A stretch of 64,000 nucleotides of DNA from Ambrosia x helenae (GCA_030844895.1 JAUTDX010007444.1:81141-145140); one strand, 5' to 3'. Counted from the stretch's first letter, positions 42,888 through 58,200 are shown. Notes: generated from the letters alone by a model not told the origin. Translations and numbers: made by a program.

Positions 42888-44022
42888 AGGCTGGAAATTC
42901 TTACTCTTGGAAATAATTTTATAGCCTAATGTACACCCTTATTGGGTTGGTTAGTCACAGGACCCCGAATCTCCTATCCTTATAGGAGAAGCCTAATTAT
43001 AGTATTAACAAACTAAAATGGGTGTCTCGTTGGACATTCAGGTGCTTTAGGTCAAAGAATACTGAACAACAGTTTATAAAGGCTGGAAATTCTTACTCTT
43101 GGAAATAATTTTATAGCCTAATGTACACCCTTATTGGGTTAGTCACAGGACCCCGAATCTCCTATCCTTATAGGAGAAGCCTAATTATAGTATTAACAAA
43201 CTAAAATGGGTGTCTCGTTGGACATTCAGGTGCTGTAGGTCAAAGAATACTGAACAACAGTTTATAAAGGCTGGAAATTCTTACTCTTGGAAATAATTTT
43301 ATAGCCTAATGTACACCCTTATTGGGTTAGTCACAGGACCCCGAATCTCCTATCCTTATAGGAGAAGCCTAATTATAGTATTAACAAACTAAAATGGGTG
43401 TCTCGTTGGACATTCAGGTGCTGTAGGTCAAAGAATACTGAACAACAGTTTATAAAGGCTGGAAATTCTTACTCTTGGAAATAATTTTATAGCCTAATGT
43501 ACACCCTTATTGGTTGGTTAGTCACAGGACCCCGAATCTCCTATCCTTATAGGAGAAGCCTAATTATAGTATTAACAAACTAAAATGGGTGTCTCGTTGG
43601 ACATTCAGGTGCTGTAGGTCAAAGAATACTGAACAACAGTTTATAAAGGTGGAAATTCTTACTCTTGGAAATAATTTTTAGCCTAATGTACACCCTTATG
43701 GTTGGTTAGTCACAGGACCCCGAATCTCCTATCCTTATAGGAGAAGCCTAATTATAGTATTAACAAACTAAAATGGGTGTCTCGTTGGACATTCAGGTGG
43801 TGTAGGTCAAAGAATACTGAACAACAGTTTATAAAGGCTGGAAATTCTTACTCTTGGAAATAATTTTATAGCCTAATGTACACCCTTATTGGGTTAGTCA
43901 CAGGACCCCGAATCTCCTATCCTTATAGGAGAAGCCTAATTATAGTATTAACAAACTAAAATGGGTGTCTCGTTGGACATTCAGGTGCTGTAGGTCAAAG
44001 AATACTGAACAACAGTTTATAA
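42888..44022. repeat. Example six-monomer repeat (units 229-234)
   Basis: This stretch shows the inferred higher-order repeat in one piece, 1,135 bp long. Unit 229 (start 42888) has the full GGTT insertion and G156T at 43047. Units 230 (43080) and 231 (43268) are plain. Unit 232 (43456) has a 3-bp form of the insertion. Unit 233 (43647) has a 2-bp form plus C154G near 43800. Unit 234 (43835) is plain. Flanking units agree: unit 228 has C154G, as expected for a sixth monomer, and unit 235 has G156T, as expected for a first monomer. Intermediate insertion lengths suggest blurred copies of one 4-bp duplication. Confidence 0.6.
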
Positions 44023-45717
44023 AGGCTGGAAATTCTTACTCTTGGAAATAATTTTATAGCCTAATGTACACCCTTATTTGGTTAGTCACAGGACCCCGAA
44101 TCTCCTATCCTTATAGGAGAAGCCTAATTTATAGTATTAACAAACTAAAATGGGTGTCTCGTTGGACATTCAGGTGCTTTAGGTCAAAGAATACTGAACA
44201 ACAGTTTATAAAGGCTGGAAATTCTTACTCTTGGAAATAATTTTATAGCCTAATGTACACCCTTATTGGGTTAGTCACAGGACCCCGAATCTCCTATCCT
44301 TATAGGAGAAGCCTAATTATAGTATTAACAAACTAAAATGGGTGTCTCGTTGGACATTCAGGTGCTTTAGGTCAAAGAATACTGAACAACAGTTTATAAA
44401 GGCTGGAAATTCTTACTCTTGGAAATAATTTTATAGCCTAATGTACACCCTTATTGGGTTAGTCACAGGACCCCGAATCTCCTATCCTTATAGGAGAAGC
44501 CTAATTATAGTATTAACAAACTAAAATGGGTGTCTCGTTGGACATTCAGGTGCTGTAGGTCAAAGAATACTGAACAACAGTTTATAAAGGCTGGAAATTC
44601 TTACTCTTGGAAATAATTTTATAGCCTAATGTACACCTTATTGGGTTAGTCACAGGACCCGAATCTCCTATCCTTATAGGAGAAGCCTAATTATAGTATT
44701 AACAAACTAAAATGGGTGTCTCGTTGGACATTCAGGTGGTTGTAGGTCAAAGAATACTGAACAACAGTTTATAAAGGCTGGAAATTCTTACTCTTGGAAA
44801 TAATTTTTATAGCCTAATGTACACCCATATTGGGGTTAGTCACAGGACCCCGAATCTCCTATCCTTATAGGAGAAGCCTAATTATAGTATTAACAAACTA
44901 AAATGGGTGTCTCGTTGGACATTCAGGTGCTGTAGGTCAAAGAATACTGAACAACAGTTTATAAAGGCTGGAAATTCTTACTCTTGGAAATAATTTTATA
45001 GCCTAATGTACACCCTTATTGGGTTAGTCACAGGACCCGAATCTCCTATCCTTATAGGAGAAGCCTAATTATAGTATTAACAAACTAAAATGGGTGTCTC
45101 GTTGGACATTCAGGTGCTGTAGGTCAAAGAATACTGAACAACAGTTTATAAAGGCTGGAAATTCTTACTCTTGGAAATAATTTTATAGCCTAATGTACAC
45201 CCTTATTGGGGGTTAGTCACAGGACCCCGAATCTCCTATCCTTATAGGAGAAGCCTAATTATAGTATTAACAAACTAAAATGGGTGTCTCGTTGGACATT
45301 CAGGTGCTGTAGGTCAAAGAATACTGAACAACAGTTTATAAAGGCTGGAAATTCTTACTCTTGGAAATAATTTTATAGCCTAATGTACACCCTTATTGGG
45401 TTAGTCACAGGACCCGAATCTCCTATCCTTATAGGAGAAGCCTAATTATAGTATTAACAAACTAAAATGGGTGTCTCGTTGGACATTCAGGTGCTGTAGG
45501 TCAAAGAATACTGAACAACAGTTTATAAAGGCTGGAAATTCTTACTCTTGGAAATAATTTTATAGCCTAATGTACACCCTTATTGGGTTAGTCACAGGAC
45601 CCCGAATCTCCTATCCTTATAGGAGAAGCCTAATTATAGTATTAACAAACTAAAATGGGTGTCTCGTTGGACATTCAGGTGCTGTTAGGTCAAAGAATAC
45701 TGAACAACAGTTTATAA

Positions 45718-45911
45718 AGGCTGGAAATTCTTACTCTTGGAAATAATTTTATAGCCTAATGTACACCCTTATTTGGGTTAGTCACAGGACCCCGATCCGA
45801 ATATCCTATCCTTATAGGAGAAGCCTAATTATAGTATTAACAAACTAAAATGGGTGTCTCGTTGGACATTCAGGTGGTGTAGGTCAAAGAATACTGAACA
45901 ACAGTTTATAA
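45718..45911 (+). repeat. Unit 244: variant monomer with 5-bp insertion near 45794
   Basis: The normal CCCCGAATCTCC is replaced by CCCCGATCCGAATATCC. CCGA is duplicated with an extra T, and one C becomes A, which removes a base pair from the left arm of the main hairpin. The unit also has C154G near 45877 and an extra T in the GGGTT region. It is one of the few mid-array changes that is not a simple one-base indel. Confidence 0.8.
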
Positions 45912-48900
45912 AGGCTGGAAATTCTTACTCTTGGAAATAATTTTATAGCCTAATGTACACCCTTATTGGGTTTAGTCACAGGACCCCGAATCTCCTATCC
46001 TTATAGGAGAAGCCTAATTATAGTATTAACAAACTAAAATGGGTGTCTCGTTGGACATTCAGGTGCTGTAGGTCAAAGAATACTGAACAACAGTTTATAA
46101 AGGCTGGAAATTCTTACTCTTGGAAATAATTTTATAGCCTAATGTACACCCTTATTGGGTTAGTCACAGGACCCCGAATCTCCTATCCTTATAGGAGAAG
46201 CCTAATTATAGTATTAACAAACTAAAATGGGTGTCTCGTGGACATTCAGGTGGTGTAGGTCAAAGAATACTGAACAACAGTTTATAAAGGCTGGAAATTC
46301 TTACTCTTGGAAATAATTTTATAGCCTAATGTACACCCTTATTGGGGGTTAGTCACAGGACCCCGAATCTCTATCCTTATAGGAGAAGCCTAATTATAGT
46401 ATAACAAACTAAAATGGGTGTCTCGTTGGACATTCAGGTGCTTTAGGTCAAAGAAATACTGAACAACAGTTTATAAAGGCTGGAAATTCTTACTCTTGGA
46501 AATAATTTTATAGCCTAATGTACACCCTTATTGGGTTAGTCACAGGACCCCGAATCTCCTATCCTTATAGGAGAAGCCTAATTATAGTATTAACAAACTA
46601 AAATGGGTGTCTCGTTGGACATTCAGGTGCTGTAGGTCAAAGAATACTGAACAACAGTTTATAAAGGCTGGAAATTCTTACTCTTGGAAATAATTTTATA
46701 GCCTAATGTACACCTTATTGGGTTAGTCACAGGACCCCGAATCTCCTATCCTTATAGGAGAAGCCTAATTATAGTATTAACAAACTAAAATGGGTGTCTC
46801 GTTGGACATTCAGGTGCTGTAGGTCAAAGAATACTGAACAACAGTTTATAAAGGCTGGAAATTCTTACTCTTGGAAATAATTTTATAGCCTAATGTACAC
46901 CTTATTATTGGTTAGTCACAGGACCCGAATCTCCTATCCTTATAGGAGAAGCCTAATTATAGTATTAACAAACTAAAATGGGTGTCTCGTTGGACATTCA
47001 GGTGCTGTAGGTCAAAGAATACTGAACAACAGTTTATAAAGGCTGGAAATTCTTACTCTTGGAAATAATTTTATAGCCTAATGTACACCCTTATTGGGTT
47101 AGTCACAGGACCCGAATCTCCTATCCTTATAGGAGAAGCCTAATTATAGTATTAACAAACTAAAATGGGTGTCTCGTTGGACATTCAGGTGCTGTAGGTC
47201 AAAGAATACTGAACAACAGTTTATAAAGGCTGGAAATTCTTACTCTTGGAAATAATTTTATAGCCTAATGTACACCCTTATTGGGTTAGTCACAGGACCC
47301 CGAATCTCCTATCCTTATAGGAGAAGCCTAATTATAGTATTAACAAACTAAAATGGGTGTCTCGTTGGACATTCAGGTGCTGTAGGTCAAAGAATACTGA
47401 ACAACAGTTTATAAAGGCTGGAAATTCTTACTCTTGGAAATAATTTTATAGCCTAATGTACACCCTTATTGGGTTTAGTCACAGGACCCCGAATCTCCTA
47501 TCCTTATAGGAGAAGCCTAATTATAGTATTAACAAACTAAAAATGGGTGTCTCGTTGGACATTCAGGTGCTGTAGGTCAAAGAATACTGAACAACAGTTT
47601 ATAAAGGCTGGAAATTCTTACTCTTGGAAATAATTTTATAGCCTAATGTACACCCTTATTGGGTTAGTCACAGGACCCCGAATCTCCTATCCTTATAGGA
47701 GAAGCCTAATTATAGTATTAACAAACTAAAATGGGTGTCTCGTTGGACATTCAGGTGCTTGTAGGTCAAAGAATACTGAACAACAGTTTATAAGGCTGGA
47801 AATTCTTACTCTTGGAAATAATTTTATAGCCTAATGTACACCTTATTGGGTTAGTCACAGGACCCCGAATCTCCTATCCTTATAGGAGAAGCCTAATTAT
47901 AGTATTAACAAACTAAAATGGGTTGTCTCGTTGGACATTCAGGTGCTGTAGGTCAAAGAATACTGAACAACAGTTTATAAAGGCTGGAAAATTCTTACTC
48001 TTGGAAATAATTTTATAGCCTAATGTACACCCTTATTGGGGGTTAGTCACAGGACCCGAATCTCCTATCCTTATAGGGAAGCCTAATTATAGTATTAACA
48101 AACTAAAATGGGTGTCTCGTTGGACATTCAGGTGGCTGTAGGTCAAAGAATACTGAACAACAGTTTATAAAGGCTGGAAATTCTTACTCTTGGAAATAAT
48201 TTTATAGCCTAATGTACACCTTATTGGGTTAGTCACAGGACCCCGAATCTCCTATCCTTATAGGAGAAGCCTAATTATAGTATTAACAAACTAAAATGGG
48301 TGTCTCGTTGGACATTCAGGTGCTGTAGGTCAAAGAATACTGAACAACAGTTTATAAAGGCTGGAAATTCTTACTCTTGGAAATAATTTTATAGCCTAAT
48401 GTACACCCTTATTGGGTTAGTCACAGGACCCGAATCTCCTATCCTTATAGGAGAAGCCTAATTATAGTATTAACAAACTAAAATGGGTGTCTCGTTGGAC
48501 ATTCAGGTGCTGTAGGTCAAAGAATACTGAACAACAGTTTATAAAGGCTGGAAATTCTTACTCTTGGAAATAATTTTATAGCCTAATGTACACCCTTATT
48601 GGGTTAGTCACAGGACCCCGAATCTCCTATCCTTATAGGAGAAGCCTAATTATAGTATTAACAAACTAAAATGGGTGTCTCGTTGGACATTCAGGTGCTG
48701 TAGGTCAAGAATACTGAACAACAGTTTATAAAGGCTGGAAATTCTTACTCTTGGAATAATTTTATAGCCTAATGTACACCCTTATTGGGTTAGTCACAGG
48801 ACCCCGAATCTCCTATCCTTATAGGAGAAGCCTAATTATAGTATTAACACAACTAAAATGGGTGTCTCGTTGGACATTCAGGTGCTGTAGGTCAAAGAAT

Positions 48901-49107
48901 ACTGAACAACAGTTTATAAAGGCTGGAAATTCTTACTCTTGGAAATAATTTTATAGCCTAATGTACACCCTTATTGGGTTAGTCACAGGACCCCGAATCT
49001 CCTATCCTTATAGGAGAAGCCTAATTATAGTATTAACAAACTAAAATGGGTGTCTCGTTGGACATTCAGGTGGTGTAGGTCAAAGAATACTGAACAACAG
49101 TTTATAA

Positions 49108-49293
49108 AGGCTGGAAATTCTTACTCTTGGAAATAATTTTATAGTAATGTACACCCTTATTGGGTTAGTCACAGGACCCGAATCTCCTATCCTTATAGGG
49201 AAGCCAACTAATTTAGTATTAACAAACTAAAATGGGTGTCTCGTTGGACATTCAGGTGCTGTAGGTCAAAGAATACTGAACAACAGTTTATAA
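49108..49293 (+). repeat. Unit 262: variant monomer with three clustered changes
   Basis: CC is missing from ATAGCCTAATG near 49144, one C is missing from the CCCC run near 49178, and at 49198-49214 ATAGGAGAAGCCTAATTATAG is replaced by a form reading ATAGGGAAGCCAACTAATTTAG. The right arm of the main hairpin is damaged. The clustering in one unit suggests either a truly diverged monomer or a local low-quality consensus. Confidence 0.75.
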
Positions 49294-52200
49294 AGGCTGG
49301 AAATTCTTACTCTTGGAAATAATTTTATAGCCTAATGTACACCCTTATTGGGTTAGTCACAGGACCCCGAATCTCCTATCCTTATAGGAGAAGCCTAATT
49401 ATAGTATTAACAAACTAAAATGGGTGTCTCGTTGGACATTCAGGTGCTGTAGGTCAAAGAATACTGAACAACAGTTTATAAGGCTGGAAATTCTTACTCT
49501 TGGAAATAAATTTTATAGCCTAATGTACACCCTTATTGGGTTAGTCACAGGACCCCGAATCTCCTATCCTTATAGGAGAAGCCTATTATAGTATTAACAA
49601 ACTAAAATGGGTGTCTCGTTGGACATTCAGGTGTGTAGGTCAAAGAATACTGAACAACAGTTTATAAAGGCTGGAAATTCTTACTCTTGGAAATAATTTT
49701 ATAGCCTAATGTACACCCTTATTGGGTTAGTCACAGGACCCCGAATCTCCTATCCTTATAGGAGAAGCCTAATTATAGTATTAACAAACTAAAATGGGTG
49801 TCTCGTTTGGACATTCAGGTGCTGTAGGTCAAAGAATACTGAACAACAGTTTATAAAAGGCTGGAAATTCTTACTCTTGGAAATAATTTTATAGCCTAAT
49901 GTACACCCTTATTGGGTTAGTCACAGGACCCCGAATCTCCTATCCTTATAGGAGAAGCCTAATTATAGTATTAACAAACTAAAATGGGTGTCTCGTTGGA
50001 CATTCAGGTGCTGTAGGTCAAAGAATACTGAACAACAGTTTATAAAGGCTGGAAATTCTTACTCTTGGAAATAATTTTATAGCCTAATGTACACCCTTAT
50101 TGGGTTAGTCACAGGACCCCGAATCTCCTATCCTTATAGGAGAAGCCTAATTTATAGTATTAACAAACTAAAATGGGTGTCTCGTTGGACATTCAGGTGC
50201 TGTAGGTCAAAGAATACTGAACAACAGTTTATAAGGCTGGAAATTCTTACTCTTGGAAATAATTTTATAGCCTAATGTACACCCTTATTGGGTTAGTCAC
50301 AGGACCCCGAATCTCCTATCCTTATAGGAGAAGCCTAATTATAGTATTAACAAACTAAAATGGGGTGTCTCGTTGGACATTCAGGTGCTGTAGGTCAAAG
50401 AATACTGAACAACAGTTTATAAAGGCTGGAAATTCTTACTCTTGGAAATAATTTTATAGCCTAATGTACACCCTTATTGGGTTAGTCACAGGACCCGAAT
50501 CTCCTATCCTTATAGGAGAAGCCTAATTATAGTATTAACAAACTAAAATGGGTGTCTCGTTGGACATTCAGGTGCTGTAGGTCAAAGAATACTGAACAAC
50601 AGTTTATAAAGGCTGGAAATTCTTACTCTTGGAAATAATTTTATAGCCTAATGTACACCCTTATTGGGTTAGTCACAGGACCCCGAATCTCCTATCCTTA
50701 TAGGAGAAGCCTTATTATAGTATTAACAAACTAAAATGGGTGTCTCGTTGGACATTCAGGTGTGTGTAGGTCAAAGAATACTGAACAACAGTTTATAAAG
50801 GCTGGAAATTCTTACTCTTGGAAATAATTTTATAGCCTAATGTACACCCTTATTGGGTTGGTTAGTCACAGGACCCCGAATCTCCTATCCTTATAGGAGA
50901 AGCCTAATTATAGTATTAACAAACTAAAATGGGTGTCTCGTTGGACATTCAGGTGCTGTAGGTCAAAGAATACTGAACAACAGTTTATAAAGGCTGGAAA
51001 TTCTTACTCTTGGAAATAATTTTATAGCCTAATGTACACCCTTATTGGGTTAGTCACAGGACCCCGAATCTCCTATCCTTATAGGAGAAGCCTAATTATA
51101 GTATTAACAAACTAAAATGGGTGTCTCGTTGGACATTCAGGTGCTGTAGGTCAAAGAATACTGAACAACAGTTTATAAGGCTGGAAATTCTTACTCTTGG
51201 AAATAATTTTATAGCCTAATGTACACCCTTATTGGGTTAGTCACAGGACCCCCGAATCTCCTATCCTTATAGGAGAAGCCTAATTATAGTATTAACAAAC
51301 TAAAATGGGTGTCTCGTTGGACATTCAGGTGCTGTAGGTCAAAGAATACTGAACAACAGTTTATAAAGGCTGGAAATTCTTACTCTTGGAAATAATTTTA
51401 TAGCCTAATGTACACCCTTATTGTGGTTAGTCACAGGACCCCGAATCTCCTATCCTTATAGGAGAAGCCTAATTATAGTATTAACAAACTAAAATGGGTG
51501 TCTCGTTGGACATTCAGGTGCTGTAGGTCAAAGAATACTGAACAACAGTTTATAAAGGCTGGAAATTCTTACTCTTGGAAATAATTTTATAGCCTAATGT
51601 ACACCCTTATTGGGTTGGTTAGTCACAGGACCCCGAATCTCCTATCCTTATAGGAGAAGCCTAATTATAGTATTAACAAACTAAAATGGGTGTCTCGTTG
51701 GACATTCAGGTGCTGTAGGTCAAAGAATACTGAACAAACAGTTTATAAAGGCTGGAAATTCTTACTCTTGGAAATAATTTTATAGCCTAATGTACACCCT
51801 TATTGGGTTAGTCACAGGACCCCGAATCTCCTATCCTTATAGGAGAAGCCTAATTATAGTATTAACAAACTAAAATGGGTGTCTCGTTGGACATTCAGGT
51901 GCTGTAGGTCAAAGAATACTGAACAACAGTTTATAAAGGCTGAAATTCTTACTCTTGGAAATAATTTTATAGCCTAATGTACACCCTTATTGGGGGTTAG
52001 TCACAGGACCCCGAATCTCCTATCCTTATAGGAGAAGCCTAATTATAGTATTAACAAAACTAAAATGGGTGTCTCGTTGGACATTCAGGTGCTGTAGGTC
52101 AAAGAATACTGAACAACAGTTTATAAGGCTGGAAATTCTTTACTCTTTGGAAATAATTTTATAGCCTAATGTACACCCTTATTGGGTTAGTCACAGGACC

Positions 52201-55200
52201 CCGAATCTCCTATCCTTATAGGAGAAGCCTAATTATAGTATTAACAAACTAAAATGGGTGTCTCGTTGGACATTCAGGTGCTGTAGGTCAAAGAATACTG
52301 AACAACAGTTATAAAGGCTGGAAATTCTTACTCTTGGAAATAATTTTATAGCCTAATGTACACCCTTATTGGGTTAGTCACAGGACCCCGAATCTCCTAT
52401 CCTTATAGGAGAAGCCTAATTATAGTATTAACAAACTAAAATGGGTGTCTCGTTGGACATTCAGGTGCTGTAGGTCAAAGAATACTGAACAAAGTTTATA
52501 AAGGCTGGAAATTCTTACTCTTGGAAATAATTTTATAGCCTAATGTACACCCTTATGGGTTAGTCACAGGACCCGAATCTCCTATCCTTATAGGAGAAGC
52601 CTAATTATAGTATTAACAAACTAAAATGGGTGTCTCGTTGGACATTCAGGTGCTGTAGGTCAAAGAATACTGAACAACAGTTTATAAAGGCTGGAAATTC
52701 TTACTCTTGGAAATAATTTTATAGCCTAATGTACACCCTTATTGGGTGGTTAGTCACAGGACCCCGAATCTCCTATCCTTATAGGAGAAGCCTAATTATA
52801 GTATTAACAAACTAAAATGGGTGTCTCGTTGGACATTCAGGTGCTGTAGGTCAAAGAATACTGAACAACAGTTTATAAAGGCTGGAAATTCTTACTCTTG
52901 GAAATAATTTTATAGCCTAATGTACACCCTTATTGGGTTAGTCACAGGACCCCGAATCTCCTATCCTTATAGGAGAAGCCTAATTATAGTATTAACAAAC
53001 TAAAATGGGTGTCTCGTTGGACATTCAGGTGCTGTAGGTCAAAGAATACTGAACAACAGTTTATAAAGGCTGGAAATTCTTACTCTTGGAAATAATTTTA
53101 TAGCCTAATGTACACCCTTATTGGGTTAGTCACAGGACCCCGAATCTCCTATCCTTATAGGAGAAGCCTAATTATAGTATTAACAAACTAAAATGGGTGT
53201 CTCGTTGGACATTCAGGTGCTGTAGGTCAAAGAATACTGAACAACAGTTTATAAAGGCTGGAAATTCTTACTCTTGGAAATAATTTTATAGCCTAATGTA
53301 CACCCTTACTGGGTTAGTCACAGGACCCGAATCTCCTATCCTTATAGGAGAAGCCTAATTATAGTATTAACAAACTAAAATGGGTGTCTCGTTGGACATT
53401 CAGGTGCTGTAGGTCAAAGAATACTGAACAACAGTTTATAAAGGCTGGAAATTCTTACTCTTGGAAATAATTTTATAGCCTAATGTACACCCTTATTGGG
53501 TTAGTCACAGGACCCCGAATCTCCTATCCTTATAGGAGAAGCCTAATTATAGTATTAACAAACTAAAATGGGTGTCTCGTTGGACATTCAGGTGCTGTAG
53601 GTCAAAGAATACTGAACAACAGTTTATAAAGGCTGGAAATTCTTACTCTTGGAAATAATTTTATAGCCTAATGTACACCCTTATGGGTGGGTTAGTCACA
53701 GGACCCCGAATCTCCTATCCTTATAGGAGAAGCCTAATTATAGTATTAACAAACTAAAATGGGTGTCTCGTTGGACATTCAGGTGCTGTAGGTCAAAGAA
53801 TACTGAACAACAGTTTATAAAGGCTGGAAATTCTTACTCTTGGAAATAATTTTATAGCCTAATGTACACCCTTATTGGGTGTTAGTCACAGGACCCCGAA
53901 TCTCCTATCCTTATAGGAGAAGCCTAATTATAGTATTAACAAACTAAAATGGGTGTCTCGTTGGACATTCAGGTGGTGTAGGTCAAAGAATACTGAACAA
54001 CAGTTTATAAAGGCTGGAAATTCTTACTCTTGGAAATAATTTTATAGCCTAATGTACACCCTTATTGGGTTAGTCACAGGACCCCGAATCTCCTATCCTT
54101 ATAGGAGAAGCCTAATTATAGTATTAACAAACTAAAATGGGTGTCTCGTTGGACATTCAGGTGCTGTAGGTCAAAGAATACTGAACAACAGTTTATAAAG
54201 GCTGGAAATTCTTACTCTTGGAAATAATTTTATAGCCTAATGTACACCTTATTGGGTTAGTCACAGGACCCCGAATCTCCTATCCTTATAGGAGAAGCCT
54301 AATTATAGTATTAACAAACTAAAATGGGTGTCTCGTTGGACATTCAGGTGCTGTAGGTCAAAGAATACTGAACAACAGTTTATAAAGGCTGGAAATTCTT
54401 ACTCTTGGAAATAATTTTTATAGCCTAATGTACAACCTTATTGGGTTAGTCACAGGACCCGAATCTCCTATCCTTATAGGAGAAGCCTAATTATAGTATT
54501 AACAACTAAAATGGGTGTCTCGTTGGACATTCAGGTGCTGTAGGTCAAAGAATACTGAACAACAGTTTATAAAGGCTGGAAATTCTTACTCTTGGAAATA
54601 ATTTTATAGCCTAATGTACACCCTTATTGGGTTAGTCACAGGACCCCGAATCTCCTATCCTTATAGGAGAAGCCTAATTATAGTATTAACAAACTAAAAT
54701 GGGTGTCTCGTTGGACATTCAGGTGCTGTAGGTCAAAGAATACTGAACAACAGTTTATAAAGGCTGGAAATTCTTACTCTTGGAAATAATTTTATAGCCT
54801 AATGTACACCCTTATTGGGTTAGTCACAGGACCCCGAATCTCCTATCCTTATAGGAGAAGCCTAATTATAGTATTAACAAACTAAAATGGGTGTCTCGTT
54901 GGACATTAGGTGCTGTAGGTCAAAGAATACTGAACAACAGTTTATAAAGGCTGGAAATTCTTACTCTTGGAAATAATTTATAGCCTAATGTACACCCTTA
55001 TTGGGTTAGTCACAGGACCCCGAATCTCCTATCCTTATAGGAGAAGCCTAATTATAGTATTAACAAACTAAAATGGGTGTCTCGTTGGACATTCAGGTGC
55101 TGTTAGGTCAAAGAATACTGAACAACAGTTTATAAAGGCTGGAAATTCTTACTCTTGGAAATAATTTTATAGCCTAATGTACACCCTTATTGGGTTAGTC

Positions 55201-58200
55201 ACAGGACCCCGAATCTCCTATCCTTATAGGAGAAGCCTAATTATAGTATTAACAAACTAAAATGGGTGTCTCGTTGGACATTCAGGTGCTGTAGGTCAAA
55301 GAATACTGAACAACAGTTTATAAAGGCTGGAAATTCTTACTCTTGGAAATAATTTTATAGCCTAATGTACACCCTTATTGGGTTGGTTAGTCACAGGACC
55401 CCGAATCTCTCCTATCCTTATAGGAGAAGCCTAATTATAGTATTAACAAACTAAAATGGGTGTCTCGTTGGACATTCAGGTGTGTTTAGGTCAAAGAATA
55501 CTGAACAACAGTTTATAAAGGCTGGAAATTCTTACTCTTGGAAATAATTTTATAGCCTAATGTACACCCTTATTGGGTTAGTCACAGGACCCCGAATCTC
55601 CTATCCTTATAGGAGAAGCCTAATTATAGTATTAACAAACTAAAATGGGTGTCTCGTTGGACATTCAGGTGCTTTAGGTCAAAGAATACTGAACAACAGT
55701 TTATAAAGGCTGGAAATTCTTACTCTTGGAAATAATTTTATAGCCTAATGTACACCCTTATTGGGTTAGTCACAGGACCCCGAATCTCCTATCCTTATAG
55801 GAGAAGCCTAATTATAGTATTAACAAACTAAAATGGGTGTCTCGTTGGACATTCAGGTGCTGTAGGTCAAAGAATACTGAACAACAGTTTATAAAGGCTG
55901 GAAATTCTTACTCTTGGAAATAATTTTATAGCCTAATGTACACCCTTATTGGGTTAGTCACAGGACCCCGAATCTCCTATCCTTATAGGAGAAGCCTAAT
56001 TATAGTATTAACAAACTAAAATGGGTGTCTCGTTGGACATTCAGGTGCTGTAGGTCAAAGAATACTGAACAACAGTTTATAAAGGCTGGAAATTCTTACT
56101 CTTGGAAATAATTTTATAGCCTAATGTACACCCTTATTGGGTTAGTCACAGGACCCCGAATCTCCTATCCTTAGGAGAAGCTAATTATAGTATTAACAAA
56201 CTAAAATGGGTGTCTCGTTGGACATTCAGGTGCTGTAGGTCAAAGAATACTGAACAACAGTTTATAAAGGCTGGAAATTCTTACTCTTGGAAATAATTTT
56301 ATAGCCTAATGTACACCCTTATTGGGTTAGTCACAGGACCCCGAATCTCCTATCCTTATAGGAGAAGCCTAATTATAGTATTAACAAACTAAAATGGGTG
56401 TCTCGTGGACATTCAGGTGCTGTAGGTCAAAGAATACTGAAACAACAGTTTATAAAGGCTGGAAATTCTTACTCTTGGAAATATTTTTTATAGCCTAATG
56501 TACACCCTTATTGGGGGTTAGTCACAGGACCCCGAATCTCCTATCCTTATAGGAGAAGCCTAATTATAGTATTAACAAACTAAAATGGGTGTCTCGTTGG
56601 ACATTCAGGTGCTGTAGGTCAAAGAATACTGAACAACAGTTTATAAAGGCTGGAAATTCTTACTCTTGGAAATAATTTTATAGCCTATGTACACCCTTTT
56701 TGGGTTAGTCACAGGACCCGAATCTCTTCCTTATAGGAGAAGCCTAATTATAGTATTAACAAACTAAAATGGGTGTCTCGTTGGACATTCAGGTGCTGTA
56801 GGTCAAAGAATACTGAACAACAGTTTATAAAGGCTGAAATTCTTACTCTTGGAAATAATTTTTATAGCCTAATGTACACCCTTATTGGGTTAGTCACAGG
56901 ACCCCGAATCTCCTATCCTTATAGGAGAAGCCTAATTATAGTATTAACAAACTAAAATGGGTTGTTCGTTGGACATTCAGGTGCTGTAGGTCAAAGAATA
57001 CTGAACAACAGTTTATAAAGGCTGGAAATTCTTACTCTTGGAAATAATTTTATAGCCTAATGTACACCCTTATTGGGTTAGTCACAGGACCCCGAATCTC
57101 CTATCCTTATAGGAGAAGCCTAATTATAGTATTAACAAACTAAAATGGGTGTCTCGTTGGACATTCAGGTGCTGTAGGTCAAAGAATACTGAACAACAGT
57201 TTATAAAGGCTGGAAATTCTTACTCTTGGAAATAATTTTATAGCCTAATGTACACCCTTATTGGGTTAGTCACAGGACGCCGAATTCTCCTATCCTTATA
57301 GGAGAAGCCTAATTATAGTATTAACAAACTAAAATGGGTGTCTCGTTGGACATTCAGGTGCTGTAGGTCAAAGAATACGAAACAACAGTTTATAAAGGCT
57401 GGAAATTCTTACTCTTGGAAATAATTTTATAGCCTAATGTACACCCTTATTGGGTTAGTCACAGGACCCCGAATCTCCTATCCTTATAGGAGAAGCCTAA
57501 TTATAGTATTAACAAACTAAAATGGGTGTCTCGTTGGACATTCAGGTGCTGTAGGTCAAAGAATACTGAACAACAGTTTATAAAGGCTGGAAATTCTTTA
57601 CTCTTGGAATAATTTTATAGCCTAATGTACACCCTTATTTTGGTTAGTCACAGGACCCGAATCTCTATCCTTATAGGAGAAGCCTAATTATAGTATTTAA
57701 CAAACTAAAATGGGTGTCTCGTTGGACATTCAGGTGCTTGTAGGTCAAGAATACTGAACAACAGTTTTATAAGGCTGGAAATTCTTACTCTTGAAATAAT
57801 TTTATAGCCTAATGTACACCCTTATTGGGTTAGTCACAGGACCCCGAATCTCCTATCCTTATAGGAGAAGCCTAATTTAGTATTAACAAAACTAAAATGG
57901 GTGTCTCGTTGGACATTCAGGTGCATTTAGGTCAAAGAATACTGAACAACAGTTTATAAAGGCTGAAATTCTTACTCTTGGAAATAATTTTATAGCCTAA
58001 TGTACACCCTTATTGGGTTAGTCACAGGACCCCGAATCTCCTATCCTTATAGGAGAAGCCTAATTATAGTATTAACAAATAAAATGGGTGTTCTCGTTGG
58101 ACATTCAGGTGCTGTAGGTCAAAGAATACTGAACAACAGTTTATAAAGCTGGAAATTTCTTACTCTTGGAAATAATTTTATAGCCTAATGTAACCCTTAT

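Noticed and set aside
50087..50275. 62-codon open frame on the + strand
   Set aside because: It starts at the ATG at monomer position 42, which in a normal unit reaches a stop after 27 codons. A one-base T insertion near 50152 and a one-base A deletion near 50233 happen to prolong it across the unit junction. It is satellite sequence, with no ribosome-binding or domain evidence.
56773..56955. 60-codon open frame on the + strand
   Set aside because: It begins at a GTG inside the monomer and is lengthened only by a missing G near 56835 and an extra T near 56866. It translates the same satellite in another register and has no counterpart in the 192 clean units.
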